The translations under genes were made by a program, and so were the position numbers. Shown here piece after piece: positions 35,913 to 45,800 of a stretch of DNA of 64,000 nucleotides. Under the pieces are notes generated by a model that saw only the letters and a program-made list of their open reading frames with translations, was not told the origin of the DNA and did not search any database. Every line of letters begins with the position of its first letter. The stretch's first letter is position 1. The DNA lies in contig CAVUKZ010000008.1 of assembly GCA_963742205.1 (NCBI GenBank), positions 124,001-188,000 of the forward strand, read 5' to 3'. This DNA comes from WHSW01 sp963742205 (lineage in GTDB: Bacteria > Actinomycetota > Thermoleophilia > Solirubrobacterales > 70-9).

Positions 35913-37178
35913 TTAGGAGGTGACCGTGGGCCTGTGAACGCCGGACGGGTCCTCCTCGTGGACCGCGTCGGCGCCAAGCCCGAACGCCTCGTGCAGAGCA
36001 GCGACCGCGTCGGGCACGCGATCCGCCGCGATCACGCACGAGATCTTGATCGGCGAGGTGGAGATCATCTCGATGTTGATCTCGGCCTGGCCGAGGACGC
36101 GGAACACCGTCGCGGCGACCCCGGGGTGGCTGCGCATGCCGGCTCCGACCACGGAGACCTTCCCGATCTCGTCGTTGGTGTTGAGATCAGCGACGTCGAG
36201 CCCCGAGATCGCCTCGCTCGCGTTCGCGAGGTCGTCGCGGGCGACGGTGAACGAGAGGTCCGCCTTCGAGTCCTCGGAGACCGGCTCGTTCTGGATGATC
36301 ATGTCGACGTTGACGTTGGCGTCGGCGAGGGCGCCGAACACGCGGCCCGCGACCCCGGGCTCGTCGCGGAGGCCGGTCAGCGTGACGCGCGCCTCGTAGG
36401 CGTGGGTCACGGCTGTCACCATCGGCTGCTCCATGGTCGCGTCCTCGGCGAGCACGAGCGTACCGGGGGCGTCCTTGAACGAACTGCGGCAGTGGATGCT
36501 CACGCCGTGGTTGCGGCCGTACTCGACGGCCCGCAGCTGGAGCACGCCCGCCCCCGAGGAAGACATCTCGAGCATCTCGTCGAACGAGACCTGCGTCAGC
36601 TTGCGGGCGCTCGGGACGAGGCGCGGATCGGCGCTGAAGACGCCGTCGACGTCGGTGTAGATCTCGCACACGTCGGCGCCCAACGCGGCGGCGATCGCGA
36701 CCGCGGTGGTGTCGGAGCCGCCGCGTCCGAGCGTCGTCACGTCCTTGGAATCGCCCGAGACGCCCTGGAAGCCGGCGACGAGGACGATCTTGTCGTCGGC
36801 CAGGCCAGCCCGGATCCGGTCCGCGCGCACGTCGATGATCCTCGCCTTCGTATGCGAGGAGTCGGTGACGATCCCGGCCTGCGAGCCGGTCAGCGACATC
36901 GCCGAATGGCCCATGTCGTGAATCGCCATCGCGCACAGCGCGCAGGAGATCCGCTCGCCCGTGGACAGGAGCATGTCCATCTCGCGCTCCAGTGGGCGGG
37001 GCGAGATCTCATACGCCGCGTCGACGAGCTCGTCCGTGGTCTTGCCGCGGGCCGAGAGCACGGCCACGACCTGCTTGCCGCCCTCGCGCGCGCCGACGAT
37101 TCGCCGCGCGGCGCGCTTGATGTCCTCGGCCTCCGCGACGGAGGTACCGCCGAACTTCATCACCACTGTTTCGGTCAT
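35913..37178 (-). CDS. lysC: Aspartokinase
   Basis: This phosphorylates aspartate as the entry reaction to Lys, Thr, Met and peptidoglycan diaminopimelate. The 421-residue protein begins MTETVVMKFGGTSVAEAEDI (kinase KFGGTS, about 8-13), with STGERISCAL, LTGSQAGIVTDSSHTKARI, TTLGRGGSDTTAVAIAAALG and EIYTDVDGVFSADPR. Two ACT domains follow (about 265-335 and 345-415; VTLTGLRDEPGVAGRVFGAL and KVSVVGAGMRSHPGVAATVF), which bind lysine or threonine for feedback inhibition. The start is ATG 37178. It is divergent from padR, with 76 bases between. Confidence 0.97.
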   Translation of the reverse strand: MTETVVMKFGGTSVAEAEDIKRAARRIVGAREGGKQVVAVLSARGKTTDELVDAAYEISPRPLEREMDMLLSTGERISCALCAMAIHDMGHSAMSLTGSQAGIVTDSSHTKARIIDVRADRIRAGLADDKIVLVAGFQGVSGDSKDVTTLGRGGSDTTAVAIAAALGADVCEIYTDVDGVFSADPRLVPSARKLTQVSFDEMLEMSSSGAGVLQLRAVEYGRNHGVSIHCRSSFKDAPGTLVLAEDATMEQPMVTAVTHAYEARVTLTGLRDEPGVAGRVFGALADANVNVDMIIQNEPVSEDSKADLSFTVARDDLANASEAISGLDVADLNTNDEIGKVSVVGAGMRSHPGVAATVFRVLGQAEINIEMISTSPIKISCVIAADRVPDAVAALHEAFGLGADAVHEEDPSGVHRPTVTS

Positions 37179-37224
37179 CAGCGGCTGAGAATACGATCCG
37201 CGGTGACGAGGCTCACACACGCGT

Positions 37225-37256
37225 ATATATCCGTCCGATATATCTCCCAGATATAT
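37225..37256 (+). promoter_or_regulatory. Triple ATATAT element in front of padR
   Basis: In very GC-rich DNA, ATATATC (37225-37231) faces GATATAT (37237-37243) across 5 bases as a perfect inverted repeat. A third GATATAT (37250-37256) runs into the padR start codon at 37255. It looks like an operator over the promoter. PadR proteins usually bind such palindromes at their own genes. No Shine-Dalgarno precedes the ATG, so the transcript may be leaderless. Confidence 0.6.
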
Positions 37257-37815
37257 GGAGCTCAGTGCAACCGCCTACGTCGTCCTCGGGATGCTCCGTC
37301 ACGAGCCCCGCACCGGCTATGAGATCAAGGCCGCGGTCGACAAATCGACCCGGTTCTTCTGGGCCGCGAGCTACGGCCAGATCTACCCCGAGCTCCGCCG
37401 CCTGGAGGCTGCCGGGCTGATCGAGGGGAAGGCCGAGCCGCGTGGCGGTCGCCGGCGCACCGTCTACGAGCTCACCGACGCGGGCCGCGAGGAGCTACGG
37501 AGCTGGCTCGAGCGCGGCGCCGAGGTCCTGGAGATGCGCGACGAGGGGCTGCTGAAGCTGTTCTTCGCCGCGGCCGGGCCCGAGGCGGCGATCGAGATCG
37601 TGGACGCCAAGCGCCGGCTGCACGAGCAAAAGCTCGAGGCCCTGCGGGCCGTCGAGCCGGGGGCGCGCGCCGCGGCCGCCGAGGGCGATCCATACCCGGA
37701 TCTGGTTCGCCGCTACGGGGTCGAGGCGAGCGAATGGATGATTGATTGGTGCGAGCGCGCCCGGGCCGAGCTCGAGCGGGCCGCATCGGCCCACCCCGCA
37801 GGAGGTAACCGATGA
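37255..37815 (+). CDS. PadR-family transcriptional regulator
   Basis: This is a repressor of the PadR family, 186 residues. The N-terminal winged helix (about 1-85) reads TAYVVLGMLRHEPRTGYEIK, FFWAASYGQIYPELRRLEAA, GLIEG and RRRTVYELTDAGREELRSWL. The C-terminal coiled-coil dimerisation domain (about 90-180) includes RLHEQKLEALRAVEPG. The gene runs into mmpL (ATGA overlap), so it most likely represses its own transporter operon and responds to a compound the pump exports. It is intact. Three AT-rich half-sites overlap its start. Confidence 0.92.
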   Translation: MELSATAYVVLGMLRHEPRTGYEIKAAVDKSTRFFWAASYGQIYPELRRLEAAGLIEGKAEPRGGRRRTVYELTDAGREELRSWLERGAEVLEMRDEGLLKLFFAAAGPEAAIEIVDAKRRLHEQKLEALRAVEPGARAAAAEGDPYPDLVRRYGVEASEWMIDWCERARAELERAASAHPAGGNR

Positions 37816-39914
37816 TGTTCACCCGACTGGCCGACCTCGCCCAGCGTCGCGGCAAGCGCGTGCTCGTGCTCGCGGCGGTCCTGTTCGTTGCCGCGGCCGC
37901 CTTCGGCGCCGGCGTCGCCGACCACCTGGCCCCCTACGGCGCCGACGATCCGAACACCGAGAGCGTCCGCGCCGACAACGTGCTCGAGAACGCCGGCTAC
38001 CGGGCGACCGGGCTCGTCCTGCTCGTCGACGGAGTCGACGTCTCCACCGCTGCCGGGCGCGACCGCGTGGGCCAGCTCGCCGACGAGCTCCGCGATCAGC
38101 CCGAGATCGCGAACGTCTCGAGCTACCTCGACGATCGCTCCAAGGACTTCGTCTCCAACGACGGCGACTCGACCTACATCGCCGCGAGCATGAAGCCCAC
38201 CGACGACAAGGAGGCGCAGGACGCGGCCGAGCGGATCGCCGGGACGTTCGAGGACGAGCCCGGCGTGACCGTGGGAGGCGGCGCCCTCAGCCAGGCGCAG
38301 GCCAACAGCCAGGTCGAGAGCGACCTGCAAAAGGCGGAGCTGTACGCGTTCCCCCTCCTCTTCCTGCTCTCGCTGCTCTTCTTCCGCAGCCTCGTCGCGG
38401 CGCTGCTGCCGCTGCTCGTCGGCGGGCTCGCGATCGTCTCCACGATGGTCACGCTCCGCGCGGCGAGCGAGGTGACCGACATCTCGATCTTCGCCCTCAA
38501 CCTGGTCACCGGACTCGGGCTGGGACTGGCGATCGACTACAGCCTGTTCATCGTCTCGCGCTACCGCGAGGAGATCGCCAAGCGCGGCCCCGGCATCGAC
38601 GCGATGCGACGCACGATGGCGACGGCGGGCCGGACGGTGCTGTTCAGCGCGCTGACCGTGGCGGGGGCGATCGCCTCGCTGATCGTCTTCCCGCAGCGAT
38701 TTTTGTACTCGATGGGAATCGGCGGCTCGATCGTGGCCCTGATCGCCGCCGCGATTGCGCTGATCGTGCTCCCCGCGGTGCTCGCGGTGCTCGGCGAGCG
38801 GGTCAACGCCCTCGCCCCCGCGTTCCTCAACCGGCGGGCCGAGCGCGACGCGCGGCCCGCCCACGAGGGGTTCTGGTACCGGCTCTCGCAGCTGGTGATG
38901 CGCTTCCCCGGCCGGATCGCCGCGGCGAGCGCCACCCTGCTGATCGTCCTCGGGATCCCGTTCTTCAGCATCCAGTTCACGTCGGTCGACGCCCAGGTGC
39001 TCCCCGAGTCCGCGAGCGCCCGCCAGGTGGACGACGCACTGCGCGCCGACTTCCCGCCGTTTCGCGACACGCCGATCACCCTCGCTGTCCGGGGCGGCCC
39101 TGAGCAAGCGCGCGAGGTCGCGCGTCAGGTCGCCGCGACCGACGGCGTCGCCGAGGTGCGCCCGCCGATCGAGCTCGCCCACGGCGTCGCGGCCGTGCAG
39201 GCGATCTCCGAGAGCCCGCCGCTCAGCGACGCGAGCCAGGAACTGGTGCAGAACCTGCGCGCGAGCAACCAGGCGAGCCTCGTCACCGGCTTCAGCGCGG
39301 ACTTCGTCGACCTCAAGGAGAGCCTCGTCGACCACCTGCCGTTGGTGCTCGCGATCGCCGGCCTCGTCACCTTCGTCGTCCTGTTCGTGATGACCGGCTC
39401 GGTGATCCTGCCGCTGAAGCAGATCCTGATGAACGCGCTGACGCTCAGCGCCGTCTTCGGGATCCTGGTCCTGGTGTTCCAGGACGGGCGCTTCGAGAGC
39501 CTGCTCGGCTACACCAGCCAGGGCGGCCTCGAGACGACCCAGCCGTTGTTCCTGTTCGCGGTGGTATTCGGGCTCTCGACCGACTACGGCGTCTTCCTGC
39601 TCTCGCGGATCAAGGAGGCCTACGACGGTGGAGCGTCCAACCGGGACGCGGTCGCGATCGGGCTCGAGCGCACCGGCCGGATCGTGACCGCGGCGGCGCT
39701 GCTGTTCTCGATCGCGATCGGCGCCTTCGTGACCTCGGACATGGTCTTCATCAAGGAGCTCGGGCTCGGCGTCGCCCTCGCGGTGCTGATCGACGCGACC
39801 ATCGTCCGCGCCCTCCTCGTGCCCTCGCTGATGCGCCTCCTGGGTCGCTGGAACTGGTGGGCGCCGCGCCCGCTGCGGCGGCTGCACGAGCGAATCGGGC
39901 TCAGCGAGGCCTAG
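37812..39914 (+). CDS. MMPL/RND-family transporter
   Basis: This 700-residue inner membrane protein carries the two-repeat MMPL architecture: helix 1 (about 17-36), an extracytoplasmic domain (about 37-180), helices 2-6 (about 180-345), helix 7, a second extracytoplasmic domain (about 385-505) and helices 8-12. Proton-relay Asp-Tyr pairs are present in GLGLAIDYSLFIVSRYREE and GLSTDYGVFLLSRIKE. Such pumps export lipids, glycolipids or drugs by proton-motive force. Start ATG 37812 has GGAGG six bases upstream and overlaps the padR stop. Substrate unknown. Intact. Confidence 0.93.
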   Translation: MMFTRLADLAQRRGKRVLVLAAVLFVAAAAFGAGVADHLAPYGADDPNTESVRADNVLENAGYRATGLVLLVDGVDVSTAAGRDRVGQLADELRDQPEIANVSSYLDDRSKDFVSNDGDSTYIAASMKPTDDKEAQDAAERIAGTFEDEPGVTVGGGALSQAQANSQVESDLQKAELYAFPLLFLLSLLFFRSLVAALLPLLVGGLAIVSTMVTLRAASEVTDISIFALNLVTGLGLGLAIDYSLFIVSRYREEIAKRGPGIDAMRRTMATAGRTVLFSALTVAGAIASLIVFPQRFLYSMGIGGSIVALIAAAIALIVLPAVLAVLGERVNALAPAFLNRRAERDARPAHEGFWYRLSQLVMRFPGRIAAASATLLIVLGIPFFSIQFTSVDAQVLPESASARQVDDALRADFPPFRDTPITLAVRGGPEQAREVARQVAATDGVAEVRPPIELAHGVAAVQAISESPPLSDASQELVQNLRASNQASLVTGFSADFVDLKESLVDHLPLVLAIAGLVTFVVLFVMTGSVILPLKQILMNALTLSAVFGILVLVFQDGRFESLLGYTSQGGLETTQPLFLFAVVFGLSTDYGVFLLSRIKEAYDGGASNRDAVAIGLERTGRIVTAAALLFSIAIGAFVTSDMVFIKELGLGVALAVLIDATIVRALLVPSLMRLLGRWNWWAPRPLRRLHERIGLSEA

Positions 39915-39997
39915 ATGAGTGATCGCAGCGCCCGAATCCTTACCGAACAATTAGCCGGGGTCGAATCGCGGCCTGACCGGCGCTCGTAATACAGGAC

Positions 39998-40550
39998 ATG
40001 AACCACTCCATCTCTCTCCCCAAGATCCTGATCCCGATCGCGATCGCTGGGGCCCTGTGTGCTCAGCGCGTGTGGGGGATCGAATGACAACACAGCTACG
40101 GCGGCCTCCTCGGGCGCCGGGGGCGACACGGTCGGCGTCGCGACGATCAGCGGCACACAGGTGCTCGTTGATGCGAACGGCAACGCCCTCTACTCCCCTG
40201 ACCAGGAGATGAACGGAAAGATCAGCTGCACCGGCTCGTGCGAGTCGATCTGGATGCCGCTGACCGTGAGCGGTAGCGCCAAGCCGACCGCGTCCGCCGA
40301 CGTCACCGGCACCGTCGGCACGGTCAAGCGCCCCGACGGCACCACGCAGGTGACGGTCGCCGGCGCCCCGCTCTACACGTTCGCTGAGGATGGCGGGCCC
40401 GGAATGCTCACCGGCAACGGCACCTCCGACCAGTTCGGCGGCACGAGCTTTGACTGGCACGCGATCACGCCCAGCGGGACGACGGCATCGTCCGGCGGCG
40501 CCGCCCAGCAGCCGACGACCTCGTCGAGCTCGGGCGGCTACTCCTACTGA
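39998..40550 (+). CDS. Secreted-repeat lipoprotein (Lipoprotein_15 type), one frameshift
   Basis: The protein starts at ATG 39998 with MNHSISLPKILIPIAIAG and reaches a lipobox LSAC, but one extra base at about 40057-40059 separates the two parts (GAL then VLSACGGSNDN). The mature lipoprotein has two copies of a Lipoprotein_15-type repeat: QVLVDANGNALYSPDQE with SCTGSCESIWMPL, and TVAGAPLYTFAEDGGPG with GGTSFDWHAITP. A Ser/Gly/Thr tail follows. It is secreted and anchored to the membrane; function is not known. Some relatives of this family lie near electron transfer or copper genes, which is not the case here. Confidence 0.8.
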
Positions 40551-40571
40551 GACCGAGCCCTGGCCGCGTCT

Positions 40572-41171
40572 TCAGCCGACCGCGCTGCGGCCGGCGAAGG
40601 CGCGGCCGAGCGTGACCTCGTCCGCGTGCTCGAGATCGGCGCCGACCGGCAGCCCGGAGGCGAGGCGGGTGATCGTCAGCCGCCCGCGCAACAGGTCGGC
40701 GACGTAGTGGGCGGTCGCCTCGCCCGTGGTCGTCGGGTTGGTGGCCAGCACGACCTCGGTCACCGGCTCCGGGCCGTCGTCCACCCGGGCGACGAGCTCG
40801 GCGATCTTCAGGTCGTCGGGGTCGACCCCGTCGATCGGCGAGAGCGCGCCGCCGAGCACGTGGTAGAGGCCGCGGTACTCGCGCGTGCGCTCGATCGGGA
40901 TCACGTCGGCGGGCTGCTCCACGACGCAGATCAGTGACCGGTCGCGGCGAGTGTCGTCGCAGACCTCGCAGCGCGGACCCTCGGCGAGGTTGAAGCAGAC
41001 CTCGCAGAGCCCGACCTTCTCGCGCACCTCCCGGATCGCGTCGGCGAGGCCGAGCGCGTCCTCGTCGTCGGCCCGCAGGATGTGAAAGGCGAGCCGCTGG
41101 GCGGTCCGCCGCCCGATCCCCGGGAGCTTCGCCAGCTCCGTGACCAGGCGCTCGATCGGTTGCGGGTACAT
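40572..41171 (-). CDS. recR: Recombination mediator RecR
   Basis: RecR loads RecA onto gapped DNA with RecF/RecO. The 199-residue protein has the N-terminal helix-hairpin-helix (LAKLPGIGRRTAQRLAFHIL), the C4 zinc finger CEVCFNLAEGPRCEVC, the Toprim domain (LICVVEQPADVIPIERT, GGALSPIDGVDPDDL, EVVLATNPTTTGEATAHY) and the Walker B-like C-terminal region SGLPVGADLEHADEVTLGRA. Intact. The dnaX-ebfC genes that usually accompany recR are about 9 kb away, separated by the giant repeat gene. Confidence 0.97.
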   Translation of the reverse strand: MYPQPIERLVTELAKLPGIGRRTAQRLAFHILRADDEDALGLADAIREVREKVGLCEVCFNLAEGPRCEVCDDTRRDRSLICVVEQPADVIPIERTREYRGLYHVLGGALSPIDGVDPDDLKIAELVARVDDGPEPVTEVVLATNPTTTGEATAHYVADLLRGRLTITRLASGLPVGADLEHADEVTLGRAFAGRSAVG

Positions 41172-41206
41172 CCGGGTGAAGCTAGCGGGAGCGGCGGCGG
41201 GGCCGC

Positions 41207-42685
41207 TCAGTCCAGGGGCCAGTCGTGGACCGGCTCGTTCGAGTGCATGCGGTCGCGATAGAGCACGGTCATCTCGCGCAGCGCCTCGACTCGGTCGAGC
41301 CCGCGCTCGTCGCGGAGCCGGTGGAAGGCGGCGCTCTGCCAGGCGGCACCGTTGCGCAGCGTGGCGCAGCGCCGCTCGATCACGCCGAGCAGCCGGTCGC
41401 GGTCGCCCGGGTCAACCCCCCAGCGGTCGAGCCCCTCGTGGGCGAGCGGCAGCAGGCGGCGCAGGACGAGCTCGGCCGCCGGCGCCTCGCCCACTCCGGG
41501 CCAGTAGACGTTGGCCTCGATCCCATCCCGGGCGGCGGTGTGGAAGTTCTCCTCCGCGGCCGAGAAGGACATCCGCGACCACACCGGCCGCTCGTCCTCG
41601 GCGAGCACCCGGATGAGGCCGTAGTAGAAGGCCGCGTTGGCGAGCGTGTCGACCACGGTCGGCCCCGCGGGCAGGACCCGGTTCTCCACCCGCAGGTGGG
41701 GGCTGCCGTCGACGACTTCGTAGATCGGCCGGTTCCAGCGATAGATCGTCCCGTTGTGGAGCCGAAGCTCGCCGAGCGCCGGGACCCCGCCGGCCTCCAG
41801 CGTCGCCAGCGGGTCCTCGTCGTCGGTGACCGGGAGCAGGGCCGGGAAGTAGCGGGCGTTCTCCTCGAAGAGGTCGAAGATCGACGTGATCCAGCGCTCG
41901 CCGAACCAGACCCGCGGGCGCACGCCCTGGGCCTTGAGCTCGTCCGGCCGCGTGTCGGTCGCCTGCTCGAAGAGGGCGATGCGGGTCTCGGCCCAGAGCT
42001 CGCGGCCGAAGAAGAAGGGCGAGTTGGCGCCGACGGCGACCTGCAGCGCGGCGATCGTCTGCGCGGCGTTCCAGTAGGCGGGAAACGCCTCGGGGTCGCA
42101 GAGCTGGTGCAGCTGGACGCTGGTGCAGGCCGCCTCGGGGGCGATCGTGTCGGCGAACGTCTGCAGGCGCTCGACGCCCGCGATCGAGATCTCGATGTCC
42201 TCGCCGCGGGCGGCGAAGATCTGCTCGTTGAGCAGCGCGTAGCGGGGGTTGGCGCTGAACGAGTCGGCGGTCAGGTGCGCCTCGGTGACCGTCGGCAGGA
42301 TCCCGATCAGCATCATGTGCGCGCCGGCGGTGTTCGCCAGGTCCTCGGCGGTGTTGAGGCTCGCCCGCACCGAGCGCTCGAGCTCGGTCATCACCTCGCC
42401 CCCCAGCAGCCGCGGCTGGAGGTTGATCTCGACGTTGAACTGGCCGAGCTCGGTCTGGAAGTCGGGGTCGGCGATCGCCTCGAGCGCGACGGCGTTGACC
42501 ATCGCCGGGTCGCCCGCCTCGTCGGTGAGGTTGAGCTCGATCTCGAGCCCGAACGAGCGCCGCTCGGAGTCGAAGCGGGCCTCGGCGAGCAGCCGCGCGA
42601 AGACGTCGAGGCAGGCGCGCACCTTCTGGCGATAGCGCTGACGATCCGCGCCGCTGAAAACCCTGGCCGTGACTTCCTCGCCCAC
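41207..42685 (-). CDS. Glutamate-cysteine ligase family enzyme (GCS2 fold)
   Basis: The 492-residue protein from GTG 42685 has the GCS2-type fold: RRSFGLEIELNLTDEAGDPA (substrate/ATP-grasp-like start), LGQFNVEINLQPRLLGGEVM with metal Glu residues, HMMLIGILPTVTEAHLT, ACTSVQLHQLCDPE and ANSPFFFGRELWAETRIALF. LRLHNGTIYRWNRPIYEVVD and HLRVENRVLPAGPTVVDTLA complete the ATP/Mg site. Relatives include EgtA and YbdK-like carboxylate-amine ligases that join glutamate to an amine or cysteine. Product uncertain. It follows recR by 35 bases and is divergent from the giant surface gene, so it may belong to thiol metabolism. Intact. Confidence 0.85.
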   Translation of the reverse strand: MGEEVTARVFSGADRQRYRQKVRACLDVFARLLAEARFDSERRSFGLEIELNLTDEAGDPAMVNAVALEAIADPDFQTELGQFNVEINLQPRLLGGEVMTELERSVRASLNTAEDLANTAGAHMMLIGILPTVTEAHLTADSFSANPRYALLNEQIFAARGEDIEISIAGVERLQTFADTIAPEAACTSVQLHQLCDPEAFPAYWNAAQTIAALQVAVGANSPFFFGRELWAETRIALFEQATDTRPDELKAQGVRPRVWFGERWITSIFDLFEENARYFPALLPVTDDEDPLATLEAGGVPALGELRLHNGTIYRWNRPIYEVVDGSPHLRVENRVLPAGPTVVDTLANAAFYYGLIRVLAEDERPVWSRMSFSAAEENFHTAARDGIEANVYWPGVGEAPAAELVLRRLLPLAHEGLDRWGVDPGDRDRLLGVIERRCATLRNGAAWQSAAFHRLRDERGLDRVEALREMTVLYRDRMHSNEPVHDWPLD

Positions 42686-42750
42686 GGTCCCGAGATCATT
42701 CCCGCACGGGGCGTCGTCTCGCCGCGGCGATCGTGCAAGAACGGCCTCAC

Positions 42751-42793
42751 AGTGCGGACTGCACTTTGGTGGTAATCGGAATCGTGGTATACG
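42751..42793 (+). promoter_or_regulatory. Promoter and operator-like repeat for the giant surface gene
   Basis: TTGGTG (42766-42771) and TATACG (42788-42793) are spaced by 16 bases, a sigma70-type promoter about 40 bases before the start. An inverted repeat AGTGC-ggact-GCACT (42751-42765) lies immediately upstream of the -35, suggesting an activator or repressor site. Confidence 0.45.
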
Positions 42794-42833
42794 CTCACGC
42801 CAGGCGTCACTCGCAAGCCACGGGAGGGCGAGC

Positions 42834-45800
42834 GTGAAAACGGTCTCAGTGCGCGGGTATGCGTTTGCCAGTCGGCCTCCGCCTCGCCGTGGTCCTGCTC
42901 GTCGCCCTCGGTCGGCCGCCCGGCGAACGCCGCCCCAGGCGAGAGCGCGACACCGATCCGCAATCCCGGATCTCACCAAGTCCTGCGGGATCGACATCGA
43001 GCTGATCCTCGACGAGTCGGGCTCGGTGCTGAACTTCAAGGGCAACGTCCAGAGCGCGTTCCGCGCCTTCACCTCGGCGCTCAACAACACCGGCTCAAGG
43101 CTCGCGGTCTCCGAGTTCTCCACGGTCGCCCGGCTGCCGCTGCCGGGAGCGGCAAACAAGGCGTACACGACCGTCACCGACGCGACCCAGCGCGACATCT
43201 TCGAGCCCTACATCAGCACCAACTACACCCCGAGCGGGAGCACCAACTGGGAGGACGCGTTCCGGGTCGGCCGCTACTTCCTGCCCCGCCCGAACCCGAA
43301 CAAGCCCAATCTGGTCGTTTTCATCACCGACGGCGACCCGAACGAGATCATCCGCGAGGACCAGGTCACCTACAACCCGGGCAACACCAACACCAGCCAG
43401 AACGAGTACGAGCGCAAGGTCCCGCTCGCCGACACCGAGGTGACCTCGGCCGCCAACGCCGCCGCGAAGGACCGGGCCGTTCCCAACGCCAACGCAATCA
43501 AGGCCCAGGGCTCGCACATCCTCACCGTTGCCGTCGGCAACGGGCTCAACAACGCCCAATCCCTGGCTCGCATCATCGATGTCTCAGGCCCCGACGTCTT
43601 CTCCGGCACCGGCACCTTCAACATCGCGACCGACGACGTCTACCGGGTGCCGAACTTCGCCGACCTCGAGGCGGCGATGCGGCAGGCGGCGTTCCAGCTC
43701 TGCGCACCGTCGATCACGGTGCGCAAGCTGCTCGACCTGACCCCCGACCCGAATACGCCCAACGACCGCGTCCCGGGCACCGACTGGGACATGACCGCGA
43801 CGGCCACGCCGACGCCGGCCAGCTGGGTGCTGCCGCCGACCGGAACCGGCAACACGGCGACCGCGACAACCGACGCCTCCGGGTTCGCCCAGTTCCAGTG
43901 GACGACGACGGTGCCGGGCAACTCGACCTTCCAGATCACCGAGGAGGACCCGGCAGGCGTCCCGCCGGGGTTCGTCAACGATCCGTCGGCGACCCAGTGC
44001 ACCTTCCGAACCCCCGAGCACCCCGGCCGACCAGCCGCTCCCGGTGAACGCCACCGACCGTGGTTTTTCCGCGACGGTCTCCGACCGGGCGATCGCCACC
44101 TGCCAGATGGTCAACCGCGCCCCGCCCAATCCGCAGGTCCAGATCGAGAAATCGACCAACGGGGCCGACGCCGACAACGCCGCCGGGACCCTTCATCCCC
44201 GTCACCGACGCGAACGGCAACCCGACCCCGGTCACCTGGACCTATGCGGTGACCAACACCGGGAACGTCACCCTCTCGGGCATCGCCGTCACCGACGACC
44301 AGCCCGGCGTGACGGTCAGCTGTCCGGGCGGCAACCTGGCGCCCGGGGCGAGCAAGACCTGCACCGCCACCGGCACGGCCGAGCGGGGCCCGTACGCGAA
44401 CCTCGGGTCGGTCACCGCTACCGACCCCTTCGGCACGGACGTCACCGACACCGACCCCTCGCACTACTTCGGGGCCGCCTCGGGGATCGACATCGAGAAG
44501 TTCACCAACGACGCTCGACGCCGACAACGCGCCCGGGCCCGTCGTACCGGTCGGGGACCCGATCACCTGGACCTACGTCGTCACCAACATCGGCGACACG
44601 CCGCTCACCGGCGTCGCGGTCACCGACGACCAGGGCGTGACGGTCACCTGCCCGCAGACGAACCTGGCGCCCGCCGCAGTCGATGACCTGCACCGCCCCT
44701 GCGGCCACCGCTGAGCCCGGACAGTACGAGAACGTGGGCAGCGTCCGCGCGACGAGCGGCGACTCGGATCGTCCGGGATTCCGACACCTCCCACTACTTC
44801 GGCGAGGACGCGTCGATCGATATCGAGAAGTCCACGAACGGCGAGGACGCCGATGACGCGCCGGGTCCCTTCGTCACCGTCGGGGATCGGGTGACCTGGA
44901 CGTATGTGGTCACGAACACCGGCAACGTCCCGCTCAGCTGGGCGGTAAACGACGATCAGATCAGCGCCCTGGCCTGCCCGCGCATCGGGCTCATCTCCCC
45001 CGGGCAGAGTCTGACCTGCCGCGCGAGCCGTATCGCGCAACCCGGCCAGTACGAGAACATCGGCTCGGTCACCGGGACGAGCTCCTTCGGGACCCAGGTG
45101 ACCGACGAGGACCCGTCGCACTACTTCGGCGTCCAGGGCGCGATCGACCTCGAGAAGCTGGTCAACGATGAGGACGCCGACGACCCGCCCGGGCCCGTTC
45201 ATTCCGGTCGGCGGCGCGGTCACCTGGACCTACCGGGTCACCAACATCGGCAACAGCCGGCTGACCGACGTCGAGGTCGAGGACCTGGATCCGGGCGTCC
45301 AGGTCACCTGTCCGCCGACCGTCGCGGTCCTTGACGTCAACGAGTCCGTGGACTGCACCGCCACGGCCACAGCGCAGGCGGGCGCTCACACCGATCTCGC
45401 CTCCGCAACCGGGCAGACCGAGGCGGGCGAGTCCGTGCCGACCAGGATCCGGCGAACTACTTCGGCGCCCAGCCGGGGATCAACATCGAAAAGGCGACCA
45501 ACGGGGTCGACGCCGACGACGCTCCAGGGCCGTTCATCCCAGTCGGAAGCCGGGTCGACTGGACCTACGTCGTCACGAACACGGGCAATAACACGCTCAG
45601 CGGCATCGCGGTCACCGACGACCAGGGCGTCTCGGTGAGCTGCCCCGACGACGTGCTCGCCTCAGGCGAGTCGATGACCTGCACGGCCACCGGCACGGCC
45701 GCACGCGGTCCGTACGAGAACATCGGCACGGCCACGGGCACCGATGGGACGACCCCGGTCACCGACTCCGATCCCTCGCACTACTTCGGCGCGGAATCCG

